A stretch of 54,066 bases of DNA from Piscirickettsiaceae bacterium CG07_land_8_20_14_0_80_44_28. GTDB lineage: Bacteria; Pseudomonadota; Gammaproteobacteria; Thiomicrospirales; Thiomicrospiraceae. Below are positions 18,993 to 28,682 of the stretch, one piece after another (position 1 is the first letter of the stretch; every line of letters starts with the position of its first letter). Position numbers and translations under genes: made by a program. Under the pieces are notes generated by a model that was given only the letters and a program-made list of their open reading frames with translations, was not told the origin of the DNA and searched no databases. The stretch spans positions 1 to 54,066 of the forward strand of contig PEWX01000009.1 of the NCBI GenBank assembly GCA_002779995.1, read 5' to 3'.

Positions 18993-19850
18993 ATGAAAGC
19001 TGTATTATCTATTTTAGTTGCCGCACTCTTGTTATTGGGCGGCAACGCCCTTTTTACCATTCAGCAGGGTGAAACGGGCGTGGTTTTCCGTTTCGGTGAA
19101 ATTGTTAAAACCGATTTGGAACCGGGGTTGCATTTTAAAATGCCTTTTGTTAACAATGTTCGTAAGTTTGATGCTCGGTTACAAACTTTAGATTCCAGTG
19201 CAGAACGTTATTTAACCAGTGAAAAGAAAAACCTTTTGGTCGATTCTTTTGTTGAATGGAGAATTCGTGATACCAAGAAGTTTTATACTTCAATGAATGG
19301 GGATATTCGGTTAGCAAATCTGCGTTTGGCACAAATTATTAAAGATGGCTTAAGATCTGAAGTGGGTAACCGGACAGTTCAAGAGGTGATTTCACAGGAT
19401 CGAAAAGTGATTGTTAATAAAATCATTGAGCAGACGAGAGTTTCAGTTTCTGACTTTGGGATAGATGTTGTCGATATTAAAGTTAAACGGGTAGATCTAC
19501 CACAAAATGTCAGTGAATCTGTTTACCAAAGAATGGAAGCAGAACGAAACCGTGTTGCAAAAGACCTTCGTTCTCAAGGGGCTGAGGCTGCTGAAAGAAT
19601 CCGAGCGGATGCTGACCGTCAGAGAACGATTATTATTGCAGATGCCTATCGAGATGCGGAGATTGTTCGAGGGGAAGGGGATGCTAAATCCGCTGAAATT
19701 TATGCGAATGCGTACTCGAAAGATTCTGAATTTTATTCGTTTTATCAAAGTTTAAATGCCTATCAGGAGTCGTTTAACAATAAATCCGACATGATGATTG
19801 TTGATCCGAAATCTGATTTCTTTAAGTTTTTTAATCAGAAAAATAAGTAA
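18993..19850 (+). CDS. hflC: HflC, membrane subunit regulating FtsH
   Basis: 285 residues, partner of HflK. One N-terminal membrane anchor (about 4-20) precedes the SPFH domain (FTIQQGETGVVFRFGEI onward), and the helical region near 165-245 contains the usual SQGAEAAERIRADADRQR segment. Length is normal. A hairpin with T-run follows at 19876. Confidence 0.97.
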   Translation: MKAVLSILVAALLLLGGNALFTIQQGETGVVFRFGEIVKTDLEPGLHFKMPFVNNVRKFDARLQTLDSSAERYLTSEKKNLLVDSFVEWRIRDTKKFYTSMNGDIRLANLRLAQIIKDGLRSEVGNRTVQEVISQDRKVIVNKIIEQTRVSVSDFGIDVVDIKVKRVDLPQNVSESVYQRMEAERNRVAKDLRSQGAEAAERIRADADRQRTIIIADAYRDAEIVRGEGDAKSAEIYANAYSKDSEFYSFYQSLNAYQESFNNKSDMMIVDPKSDFFKFFNQKNK

Positions 19851-19875
19851 AGAGCCGTTTTAAACAGCATAAATA

Positions 19876-19899
19876 AAGGTGGTGATAGCCACCTTTTTT
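19876..19899 (+). terminator. Rho-independent terminator after hflC
   Basis: AAGGTGG and CCACCTT form a 7-bp stem with a 6-base loop, followed by a run of T. Confidence 0.85.
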
Positions 19900-19929
19900 G
19901 TGTCAACGTCATTTGATTAGGAGTCTTAG

Positions 19930-20115
19930 ATGATAGAGTCATTTGTAAGTGCCATTGCACTGGTTTTTGTCATTGAAGGCTTGTTACCGTTTGCTTTGCC
20001 TTCAGTCTGGCGCAAAGGCATGGTAGAGCTGATTAAAATGAGTGATGGAAAATTGCGGGTGATGGGATTGTTGAGTATTGCCATCGGAATAATTTTATTA
20101 ATGATGTTTAAGTAA
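19930..20115 (+). CDS. DUF2065 small membrane protein (YjeT type)
   Basis: 61 residues with two hydrophobic helices (about 4-24 and 41-59) joined by a short loop containing LPSVWRKGM, matching the DUF2065/YjeT family found between hflC and purA or hisZ in gammaproteobacteria. Function is unknown. AGGAG lies just before the ATG. HisZ starts 10 bp after the stop. Confidence 0.85.
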   Translation: MIESFVSAIALVFVIEGLLPFALPSVWRKGMVELIKMSDGKLRVMGLLSIAIGIILLMMFK

Positions 20116-20125
20116 GAAGCGTTTT

Positions 20126-21313
20126 ATGCAACAAAATATTTGGTTTACCCCGGAGGGGATTGAAGATTTATTACCGGATGCAGCCAAGAAGCTAGAGTTT
20201 TATCGTCGTCAATTGCTCGATCAATTTGAATTGGCGGGATATGATCTGGTTTTACCCCCATTGGCGGAATTTACCGATTCATTGTTAACGGGTAAAGGTC
20301 AACATCTTGCCGTGGATACCTGTCGTTTTACTGATCAAGAAAGTGGCAAAATGATGGGGGTTCGCGCTGATATGACGCCACAAGTGGCTCGTATTGCGAT
20401 TAATCGTTTGAAACAACATGGCATTATTCGTTTATGTTATGTTGGTGAGGTGCTAAAGACTCGTAATAATAAAGCTAAAGGTTCTAGGAGTCCGATTGAA
20501 GTGGGTGCAGAATTATTTGGCCACTCGGGTGTGGAAAGTGATATTGAAGTCATTGAGTTGATGCTAGCGTCTTTGCGCAGCATAGGATTAGATGACCTGA
20601 CTTTGAGTCTTGGTCATGTTGCAATTGTTGATGAATTAATGACATTAGCCAATTTGTCGGTTTCAGAAAAGCAAACACTCGTTGAAATCTTGCTTAGAAA
20701 GTCTATTCCGGAATACCAAGATTTTATTGCTGAACGACCTCTTTCTAATGACCTGAAACAGGTTTTTGATCGTTTACCGTCCTTATGTGGTGATGCACAA
20801 ACGGTTCTTCAAGAAATGCAACGTTTAAAAACCCTTTCCACAACGATGCAGGCACATGTGAATTATTTGGAAAATGTTTTGCAGTGGTTTGGTGCATTTT
20901 CAAACTTAAATATTCATGTGGATCTGGCTGATTTGCGCGGCTATCAATACCATACCGGTATGATTTTTAGTTGTTATGCCGCTGGGCGTAAGTTATATCA
21001 GTTAGCTCGCGGTGGACGTTATGACGGCATTGGTTCAGAGTTTGGCTCAGCGCAATTAGCGACTGGATTTAGTCTTGATTTGCGTGGTATGTTGGATTTA
21101 CTGGCCTTTCCTAAAACACAAGAAAAACGCGTGATTTATGCTCCGAATTGCTATGACCCAGTGTTGATTGACGCTATTAGTGCGCTAAAAAAACAACAGT
21201 GTGTTGTGAAGCATATGTACCAACTATCAGATTGTCCTGTGGGCAGTGAGTATTTAATGCTAAAAGCAGATGAGTGGGTTTTGCAGATAAAGGAATCGGC
21301 AATAGAATCTTAA
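20126..21313 (+). CDS. hisZ: ATP phosphoribosyltransferase regulatory subunit HisZ
   Basis: 395 residues. HisZ is a histidyl-tRNA synthetase paralogue that, with short-form HisG, makes the first enzyme of histidine synthesis. The class II synthetase fold is visible: an N-terminus WFTPEGIEDLLPDAAKKLE, motif 2-like FRFTDQESGKMMGVRADMTPQVARI region, and LARGGRYDGIGSEFG near the end of the core. The C-terminal anticodon domain is reduced, as expected of HisZ rather than HisS. HisG is not in the window. It lies between the DUF2065 gene and purA, a common arrangement. Confidence 0.95.
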   Translation: MQQNIWFTPEGIEDLLPDAAKKLEFYRRQLLDQFELAGYDLVLPPLAEFTDSLLTGKGQHLAVDTCRFTDQESGKMMGVRADMTPQVARIAINRLKQHGIIRLCYVGEVLKTRNNKAKGSRSPIEVGAELFGHSGVESDIEVIELMLASLRSIGLDDLTLSLGHVAIVDELMTLANLSVSEKQTLVEILLRKSIPEYQDFIAERPLSNDLKQVFDRLPSLCGDAQTVLQEMQRLKTLSTTMQAHVNYLENVLQWFGAFSNLNIHVDLADLRGYQYHTGMIFSCYAAGRKLYQLARGGRYDGIGSEFGSAQLATGFSLDLRGMLDLLAFPKTQEKRVIYAPNCYDPVLIDAISALKKQQCVVKHMYQLSDCPVGSEYLMLKADEWVLQIKESAIES

Positions 21314-21338
21314 CGGTTGTCAAAAAGCATAAAAATAA

Positions 21339-22670
<1,332 letters not shown>

Positions 22671-22692
22671 GGTTTTGTCTTGGTTTAATCAA

Positions 22693-22716
22693 AAAACCAC
22701 CAGGCCTGGTAGTTTT
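22693..22716. terminator. CCAGGCCTGG-tipped bidirectional terminator between purA and the CheY-like gene
   Basis: AAAACCACCAGG is followed by CCTGGTAGTTTT: 12-base arms with one mismatch and A/T tails on both sides. It is placed to stop both convergent genes. Confidence 0.75.
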
Positions 22717-22725
22717 GGGTGTGAA

Positions 22726-23082
22726 TTACATCAGTTTGCGGATAATGTCAGGCAGTTTAATGGGGTCAAAAGGTTTAACTAACCAGCCGGTTGCGCCAAA
22801 GGATTTGCCTTGTGATTTCATTTCAGGGCTGGCTTCTGTGGTCATCATTAAAATCGGTGTAAATTTATAATTTTCCAAAGATCGGGCTTTTTGTAAAAAG
22901 GTTAAACCATTCATTATTGGCATATTAATGTCAGAGATGATTAAATCAAATTGAGCAGTTTGCAACTGTGCTAATCCTTCAGCGCCATTTTCAGCAAGCG
23001 CCAAATCAAATTGTTTTCCCAGTACCATTTTTACAAGCTTACGCATGGATGAAGCATCATCAATATACAGTATTTTCTTCAT
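22726..23082 (-). CDS. Stand-alone CheY-like response regulator
   Basis: 118 residues consisting only of a receiver domain. The acidic pair is at D8-D9, the phosphoacceptor is D51 (ISDINMP), the switch threonine is in MTTEAS (81-82) and the conserved lysine is K103 (LVKPFDP). With no output domain, it would act by protein binding, as chemotaxis CheY or pilus regulators do. The ATG at 23082 gives the usual MKKILYIDDASSMRK start; the upstream in-frame extension is AT-rich and does not resemble the family. No kinase is adjacent, and a mobile repeat lies just upstream of it. Confidence 0.88.
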   Translation of the reverse strand: MKKILYIDDASSMRKLVKMVLGKQFDLALAENGAEGLAQLQTAQFDLIISDINMPIMNGLTFLQKARSLENYKFTPILMMTTEASPEMKSQGKSFGATGWLVKPFDPIKLPDIIRKLM

Positions 23083-23198
23083 GTTGTTTGCTCTTCGAGT
23101 TATTTGATCAACTTTAGCATAAATTTGTAAATATAGACGCACAAATATTAAAAATTGTCTGAAAGCAATCACAGAGATTGATACAATAAATTTTTTAT

Positions 23199-23285
23199 GA
23201 GATCTTTGCATGAGTGGGACGCGAAAGAAAAATGTGGAAAATTTTAACCCTTTTTATTCGTGTAGCCATCTCGTGCAAAGGTCTC
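23199..23285. mobile_element. MITE-like repeat, copy A
   Basis: An 87-bp element with ends GAGATCTTTGCA and TGCAAAGGTCTC. It is flanked on both sides by TTTAT (23194-23198 and 23286-23290), a 5-bp target duplication. It sits between the divergent CheY-like and ppiD genes and ends 25 bp before the ppiD start, so it may affect their promoters. No transposase is encoded. Confidence 0.8.
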
Positions 23286-23310
23286 TTTATATTTTACGGG
23301 TTAGAAACTT

Positions 23311-25221
23311 ATGTTACAAAGTATTAGAGACCATGCTCAGGGCTGGATTGCCTGGGTGATTGTGAGTTTGATTATTTTAACGTTTGCGTTGTTTGGTATC
23401 GATCAATATGCTCAAGGAGATAAGATTACTGTTGTCGCAGAAGTGAATGGTGAAGACGTGACTGCTAACGAATTTTTAACGCTATATGATCGTCAAAAGA
23501 ATCGTCTTAAAAATCAATTTGGTGAGATGTATGAGCAAATCGTTAATGATGATGAATTGCGTGATCAGGTCATGGATGCGTTGATTGAATCTAAAGTCAT
23601 TCAACAATGGTCGGCAGATCACAATATGCGTGTTTCTGATGCGCAAGTGTTTGCTATGATTGAATCGGCACCTGTTTTTCAGAAAGATGGAAGGTTTGAT
23701 AAACAGGTTTATCAGGATATTTTGATGCGAAATGGTTTGAATATTGCACGATTCGAATATGAACAACGCCGATTTATGGTTGAAAATCAAAACCGTCAAT
23801 TAACGATGGCATCGGCGATATCAACAGATCAACAGGTTAAAAATCTTGCCGCATTACAGTTCCAGCAGCGCCAAGTGAATACACTGCGTGTGGATCAGCG
23901 TCCTTTTATAGAAGAAGCCAAACCGACTGAAGCCGCTATTGAGGCTTATTATCAGTCTCATCAAGACCAGTATAGAATTCCAGAAAAGGTGCGTATAAAG
24001 TACCTGTTGCTTTCTCAGGACGATTTAGCGAAACAACTGACTGTGACGGATGCAGAAAAGAAAGCATTTTATGATGCGAATAAAGACCAGTTTATCCAAC
24101 CAGAACAGCGTCAAGCCAGTCATATTTTGATTCAAATTGATGAAACAACAACCGAAGCAGAAGCCAAACAGAAAATAACCGATATTGCTGCCAAAATTGC
24201 GGCGGGTAACGCTTTTGAAGACTTAGCAAAAAAACACTCTCAAGACCCGGGGTCGGCTAAGATTGGCGGCGATTTAGGTATGTTTCAACAAGGCATGATG
24301 GTGCCAGAGTTTGATCAAGCGGTGTTTTCGATGCAACCCGGAGAAGTGAGTGAGCCGATTAAAACCGATTTTGGCTATCACATTATTAAGCTAACGAACA
24401 TTCAACCCAAGCGAACGCCTGACTATGCTGAGGTGCAGTCAGATGTAGAAAAACAATTACGTCGTCAACTTGCTGAAAAAGCTTATTTTGAGAAGTTGGA
24501 AGAAATCAGCACAGTGGCTTATGAACAAGCCGATTCAATTGAACCTGCAGCTGAAGTGGTTGGGCTTCAAGTGTCGATGTCAGAATTATTTACACAGCAA
24601 GGTGGTGCAGATGAAGTCACGTCGAACCCCAAAGTCATTACAGCGGCTTTTTCTGATGAGGTTAAAAATAACAAGCTTAACAGTGCAGCCATTGAGTTAT
24701 CTCCAACCAAGTCAGTGGTGCTTAGAGTCGACGAAGTTGTTGCAGCGAAGCAACAATCTTTGGCTGAGGTCAAAGCCAATATTGAATCTGATCTAAAGCG
24801 CCAAGAAGGCATAAAAGCGTCTGCTGAGAAGGCTGAAAAGTTACAGGCGCAATTGCAGTTAGGTGAGGTTAAGATGGCAGAATTGGAAGAAGAGGGGATT
24901 GAGTTTGCTGAACTGGGCTGGTTGACTCGTGAAAATCAATCGGTATTACCCCAGGTAACAGAAGCGATTTTTAAAGCCCCAAAACCAACGGGTCAGCCTG
25001 TTTATACAACCTTTAGGATGTCGACAGGAGATTCAATGGTGTTGGAATTAACGGCCGTCAAAGAAGGGGCATTACCCGAACAAAAGCAAGCGGTCTCGCA
25101 ATTAAAATCGGCTTTAGTGGAAGTGTCTAGTGTGGCAGAAGTAGAAGCCCGTATTAAAGCAATGGTGGCTTCCGCGGATGTGGATGTTCGTCAAAACTAC
25201 AAAACACTCAATTTAAGATAA
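23311..25221 (+). CDS. ppiD: Periplasmic folding chaperone PpiD (SurA N-terminal/PpiC type)
   Basis: 636 residues. An N-terminal inner-membrane anchor (about 12-32: GWIAWVIVSLIILTFALFGI) leads into a periplasmic SurA-like helical region, one parvulin domain (about 265-375, RQASHILIQIDE...FGYHIIKL with GGDLGMFQQGMMVPEFD) and a C-terminal helical part. PpiD assists newly exported outer-membrane and periplasmic proteins near the Sec translocon. Length matches E. coli PpiD. Transcription ends at the perfect palindrome at 25300. Confidence 0.95.
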   Translation: MLQSIRDHAQGWIAWVIVSLIILTFALFGIDQYAQGDKITVVAEVNGEDVTANEFLTLYDRQKNRLKNQFGEMYEQIVNDDELRDQVMDALIESKVIQQWSADHNMRVSDAQVFAMIESAPVFQKDGRFDKQVYQDILMRNGLNIARFEYEQRRFMVENQNRQLTMASAISTDQQVKNLAALQFQQRQVNTLRVDQRPFIEEAKPTEAAIEAYYQSHQDQYRIPEKVRIKYLLLSQDDLAKQLTVTDAEKKAFYDANKDQFIQPEQRQASHILIQIDETTTEAEAKQKITDIAAKIAAGNAFEDLAKKHSQDPGSAKIGGDLGMFQQGMMVPEFDQAVFSMQPGEVSEPIKTDFGYHIIKLTNIQPKRTPDYAEVQSDVEKQLRRQLAEKAYFEKLEEISTVAYEQADSIEPAAEVVGLQVSMSELFTQQGGADEVTSNPKVITAAFSDEVKNNKLNSAAIELSPTKSVVLRVDEVVAAKQQSLAEVKANIESDLKRQEGIKASAEKAEKLQAQLQLGEVKMAELEEEGIEFAELGWLTRENQSVLPQVTEAIFKAPKPTGQPVYTTFRMSTGDSMVLELTAVKEGALPEQKQAVSQLKSALVEVSSVAEVEARIKAMVASADVDVRQNYKTLNLR

Positions 25222-25299
25222 TAACCGTTTCATGAAATAAAGATACGGGTGTCGCGTTTTAAGTCAAATCTATAGTGTCACCCGATATGCCTTTATTGA

Positions 25300-25333
25300 G
25301 CCTAAAAACCCCCAGGCCTGGGGGTTTTTAGGC
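25300..25333. terminator. 34-bp perfect palindrome, bidirectional terminator
   Basis: The two 17-base halves are exact reverse complements, centred on the AGG/CCT of a CCAGGCCTGG core, with five G-C pairs and runs of A and T on the sides. It overlaps the stop codon of the kinase-Rieske gene (25328-25330) and serves ppiD from the other side. Confidence 0.9.
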
Positions 25334-26536
25334 CTCCGCAAGGAAAATATCCCCTTTTGCATCCACTTTGATAGGGACGGGGGTTAACGCATCCTGTAAG
25401 CAAGGCCCTTCAACACAGATACCCTCTTTAATGGTAAAAAATGCATCGTGTACTGAGCATTTCATGGTTTTTTCAAAGGGGTTGATGTCAATTTTATAGG
25501 CTTCATCGAGTGGAACATCTTGGTGGGGACAATTATTTTGGTAAGCCTTAATGTCCTCTTGATATCGAATCAAAATCACTGAATGAGGTAGGGCATCACA
25601 GGGAACGATAGTGGCTTTAGAATTATTCAGTTGTTTTACATTAGCCAGTGGGCGTTTTGCGGGTGGCGTCGACATTAGATTATCTAAGCCTTGTTGCTGG
25701 CATTTTCGTGCGGCAAGTGCCGATGCTGAGAGAATGGCTTCATTTAACGGTTGTTGGTTGATTAAGGCGTCAATCACACCTGCATTAAAGGTATCTCCTG
25801 CACCCAATGTATCAATCGTATGGTCAATGGTGATGGCCGGTTGATGCTGTATTTGGCCACCAGCGGATTGATACCAGGCACCTTCTGTTCCCCAGGTACA
25901 GATTAGCTGGCTTTTTGGCGCTAGCGACTGCACAGACTTTATCAAGACTTCAGCTGATTGATAGCCTTTTTGGCGGGCATAATGATGGGAAAAGAATAAG
26001 ACATTTGCCAAAGGAAACAAGGCTTCTATGCCTTCACGTGCTTTTTCGACCTCAAGTGAGATGGGTTGATGAGTCAAAAATGTTCGAGCAATCTTCAGCA
26101 TACCCGATAAATTTTCAATATTACGACCTTCAAAGTGAAGCCAGTCATATTGTTCGATTTCGGCTTTGGCAAAATAATCGAAACTGAGTTCTTCTAAGTC
26201 TCGAAAATGGGTAATGGTACGACTACCGGTTTGACGACTTTGTAAAACATAAGAAATTGGGGTTTGACCTTTGATAAAACGTTGAATATGGTCAGTGCTG
26301 ATCTGTTTAGCTTTCAAGCCTTGTAGAAGTTGTTTTGCGGCTGTATCAGCTGCAAGGGTCGCCATAATCGTGGTGTCGTGTCCGAGTTGTTGTAATACAT
26401 AGAGGCTATTACAAACATTTCCACCCACTTCATATCGTTGCGATTCTGCACGCAATTCTTCATCTTCGTGTGGGAAATGAGGGGTTTGTAGAATAATGTC
26501 TAACACCACATTACCAATGCCAAGAATTTTCGCCAT
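25328..26536 (-). CDS. Ketohexokinase-like PfkB sugar kinase fused to a Rieske [2Fe-2S] domain
   Basis: One uninterrupted 402-residue frame. Residues about 1-300 are a PfkB kinase closely resembling ketohexokinase: N-terminal VGGNVCNSLYVLQQLG, FEGRNIEN (about 135-142), SLEVEKAREG (about 160-169), CTWGTEGAWY, and the catalytic DTLGAGDTFNAG with the base at D248. Residues about 308-402 are a Rieske ferredoxin domain with the cluster ligands C336-x-H338 and C360-x-x-H363. AGGATAT lies eight bases before the chosen ATG; a longer start at 26569 is less likely. Fructose or a related ketose as substrate is inferred from the family. Why a kinase should carry an iron-sulfur cluster is unknown; redox control or electron transfer is speculative. 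Confidence 0.9.
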   Translation of the reverse strand: MAKILGIGNVVLDIILQTPHFPHEDEELRAESQRYEVGGNVCNSLYVLQQLGHDTTIMATLAADTAAKQLLQGLKAKQISTDHIQRFIKGQTPISYVLQSRQTGSRTITHFRDLEELSFDYFAKAEIEQYDWLHFEGRNIENLSGMLKIARTFLTHQPISLEVEKAREGIEALFPLANVLFFSHHYARQKGYQSAEVLIKSVQSLAPKSQLICTWGTEGAWYQSAGGQIQHQPAITIDHTIDTLGAGDTFNAGVIDALINQQPLNEAILSASALAARKCQQQGLDNLMSTPPAKRPLANVKQLNNSKATIVPCDALPHSVILIRYQEDIKAYQNNCPHQDVPLDEAYKIDINPFEKTMKCSVHDAFFTIKEGICVEGPCLQDALTPVPIKVDAKGDIFLAEA

Positions 26537-27080
26537 TTTTATATCCTGTGTTGGTCTGTCCAAATTCAATTAACCAATTTTATCATAAAGTGTTTCGGAG
26601 ACGATTAAAGCATGGACTTGCTTAAAGTCGACTCTGGGGAAGCGATTAATTTTCTAAGAGATGGCTTTTCGAGGGTTATGCAAAGTTAAAAATTAAAAGT
26701 GAATAATTTTAAAAAACCCTTGACAAGGCCAAGTTGTCGATTACTTTTTTATATTAGCTTTATAGGTTAAGAGTGTTATTTAACGTGTTGTTAATAAAGA
26801 GTAAATTGGTACTTTTGTATCAAAATGCTAATATTTTTTAGCCTTGTTTATAATCCACAGAAGTTGTGGATAACTTTGTGAGCAGTTTTATTGGTTAGGG
26901 GGTAAATGCTTTATATGTCGTGGGGTTTTTTAGAATGATTAAAATTTAAGCACACTCAACAATGTGACTATTAGATGAATTTTTTCTTGTGGTTTTTAGA
27001 ATAAATTGTGCATTCTGGGTGTGTCTAAAATATTTTTTGTTAAAATGATTCAAATTTAGCTAAAAGTTGATCTTTAAACG
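26537..27080. other. AT-rich divergent intergenic region upstream of fnr
   Basis: No gene is seen in these 544 bases. A possible sigma-70 promoter toward fnr is TTGACA (26720-26725) and TACTTT (26742-26747), overlapping an imperfect inverted repeat TGACAA/TTGTCG. Two inverted DnaA-box-like sequences lie at 26851-26859 (TAATCCACA) and 26865-26873 (TGTGGATAA). A TTGAT half-site resembling an Fnr box lies about ten bases before the fnr start, without a matching second half. Confidence 0.5.
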
Positions 27081-27821
27081 ATGACAGAAAAATATTCAAG
27101 CTTTCAAGCCAGCTGTGCAAATTGTGGATTAAAAGGCATTTGTTTTCCCCAGGGGTTGCAAGACGCGGAAATGCAATTGTTGAATGAGCTTGTAGATCGT
27201 TCTCCTTGTGCCATCAAAGGTGAACTGTTATATTCGGCTGGGGATCGTGTTACTGCCCTCTATGCGATTCGTGCAGGGATTGTAAAAATTTATTCCTATT
27301 CTGAAGGTGGTGAGGAGATGATTCATGGTTTTTATTTACCGGGTGATATTATCGGGATGGAATCCATGGCTTTTGAGTGCCATCAATACAATGCGGTTGC
27401 ATTGGATACCACATCGGTCTGTGGGTTGCCTTATCACCGCTTGACAGAATTGGGTATTAAAATACCAAACTTTAATACCCAACTCTTTAGTTTAATGAGT
27501 CTTGAAATTGTTTCCAGCCGCAAACATGCTATGTTATTAACCCAAAAATCCGCAGAACAACGATTGGCAGAATTCCTATGGAATATGTCCCAGAAGTTCC
27601 AATCTAGGGGGTATGAACATCTTCAATTTAGATTGAATGTTCTACATAGAGAAGTCGCCAATTTTTTAAATTTAACGCCTGAAACCATTTCTAGAATACT
27701 CGGTAAGTTTCATCAAGCACAGATTTTGACATGGAAAAGAAAAGAAGTTGTTATTCATCAAGAGGCTCTATTAAGAGCTTGTGCAACTGGGCAAGAAACC
27801 AAAGCTTGCACAGGAGGATAA
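27081..27821 (+). CDS. fnr: Fnr-type oxygen-responsive transcription regulator
   Basis: 246 residues of the Crp/Fnr family. Cysteines C12, C15 and C21 near the N-terminus (SCANCGLKGIC) and C114 (TSVCGLPY) match the four ligands of the oxygen-labile [4Fe-4S] cluster. The cyclic-nucleotide-like beta-roll follows, then a dimerisation helix and a helix-turn-helix (about 190-212) with recognition sequence LTPETISRIL, matching Fnr residues that read TTGAT...ATCAA. It should switch genes for low-oxygen respiration. No clear Fnr box was found elsewhere in the window. Confidence 0.93.
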   Translation: MTEKYSSFQASCANCGLKGICFPQGLQDAEMQLLNELVDRSPCAIKGELLYSAGDRVTALYAIRAGIVKIYSYSEGGEEMIHGFYLPGDIIGMESMAFECHQYNAVALDTTSVCGLPYHRLTELGIKIPNFNTQLFSLMSLEIVSSRKHAMLLTQKSAEQRLAEFLWNMSQKFQSRGYEHLQFRLNVLHREVANFLNLTPETISRILGKFHQAQILTWKRKEVVIHQEALLRACATGQETKACTGG

Positions 27822-27946
27822 CGCTTTTACAGTCTATGGAAAATCCGGGTAAAAATATTCTTTACTTAAAGCTTTCAATCTTGCGAGATATCTTTTAGAA
27901 TTAAGGGCATTACATTAAATTAATAAAATTAAAGAGGGTTTACCAT

Positions 27947-28534
27947 ATGTCTTTATCTGGTCTTAAGCAGTTATTCTTTGTTGGTATTTTAGGTGTCACT
28001 TTAGTGGGGTGTAGTTCAACACCCTCTAACGAAGATAGTGCGTCAAGTGCTGCTGCAACGCAAACGAATGAAGATAAAGCTGCGGCTGAAGCTGAAGCGG
28101 CAAAACTTGCTGCTGAAGAAGCCGAAGCGGCAAAACTTGCTGAAGCTGAAGCCAATGCTGTGCCAACAAATGCAGCGGGTATGACGGCGGATGATTTATT
28201 TGCAGCTTTACAAGGTAAAGTGGTGAATTTTGAATTTGACCGTTCTGAAGTGCGTTCGGAATTTTATAATGTCATTAAGTTGAATGCTGACTATATGGCT
28301 TTAAATAGCCGTGCGAACATTACGATTGAAGGGCACTGTGATGAGCGTGGTACCAGAGAATATAACTTGGCTTTAGGTGAACGTCGAGCGAATGCCGTGA
28401 AAAATGCTTTGATTGCTGAAGGGATTAGTCCAAGTCGCATCAGTGTGATTTCTTATGGTGAAGAACGTCCTGTAGATGCCGCACACAACGAACGTGCTTG
28501 GTCGAAAAACCGTCGCGCGGAATTTAATTATTAA
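27947..28534 (+). CDS. pal: Peptidoglycan-associated lipoprotein Pal
   Basis: 195 residues: signal peptide with lipobox LVGC (acceptor cysteine at about 22), an Ala/Glu/Lys-rich helical linker with a near-duplicated AEAAKLA unit (about 44-70), and an OmpA-like domain with the TIEGHCDERGTREYNLALGERRA peptidoglycan-binding core. Pal anchors the outer membrane to the wall and works with Tol proteins in constriction. TolB and the other tol genes are not adjacent upstream (fnr is), which is less usual for gammaproteobacteria. A strong terminator follows. Confidence 0.93.
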   Translation: MSLSGLKQLFFVGILGVTLVGCSSTPSNEDSASSAAATQTNEDKAAAEAEAAKLAAEEAEAAKLAEAEANAVPTNAAGMTADDLFAALQGKVVNFEFDRSEVRSEFYNVIKLNADYMALNSRANITIEGHCDERGTREYNLALGERRANAVKNALIAEGISPSRISVISYGEERPVDAAHNERAWSKNRRAEFNY

Positions 28535-28554
28535 TTATTGATTCTAGCGTTGGT

Positions 28555-28593
28555 AAAAAGCCTTTCTGCCTAGGGTAGAAAGGCTTTTTTTTT
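28555..28593 (+). terminator. Rho-independent terminator after pal
   Basis: AGCCTTTCT and AGAAAGGCT form a perfect 9-bp stem with a nine-base loop, preceded by A and followed by nine T. Confidence 0.93.
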
Positions 28594-28682
28594 ATCTATA
28601 GATTGGTACCATGCCTAAAAATGACACTAATCAGTTAAAAGCGTGCTGTAATAATTTAACAATTGGAATATAACAAACCGAT

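Noticed and set aside
26537-27080. Possible replication origin because of DnaA boxes and AT-rich sequence
   Set aside because: Only one exact box and one near match, with no dnaA, gidA or parAB nearby.
27940-28155. Alanine/serine-rich open frame antisense to pal
   Set aside because: It mirrors the Ala/Glu-rich helix of Pal; composition explains the open frame.
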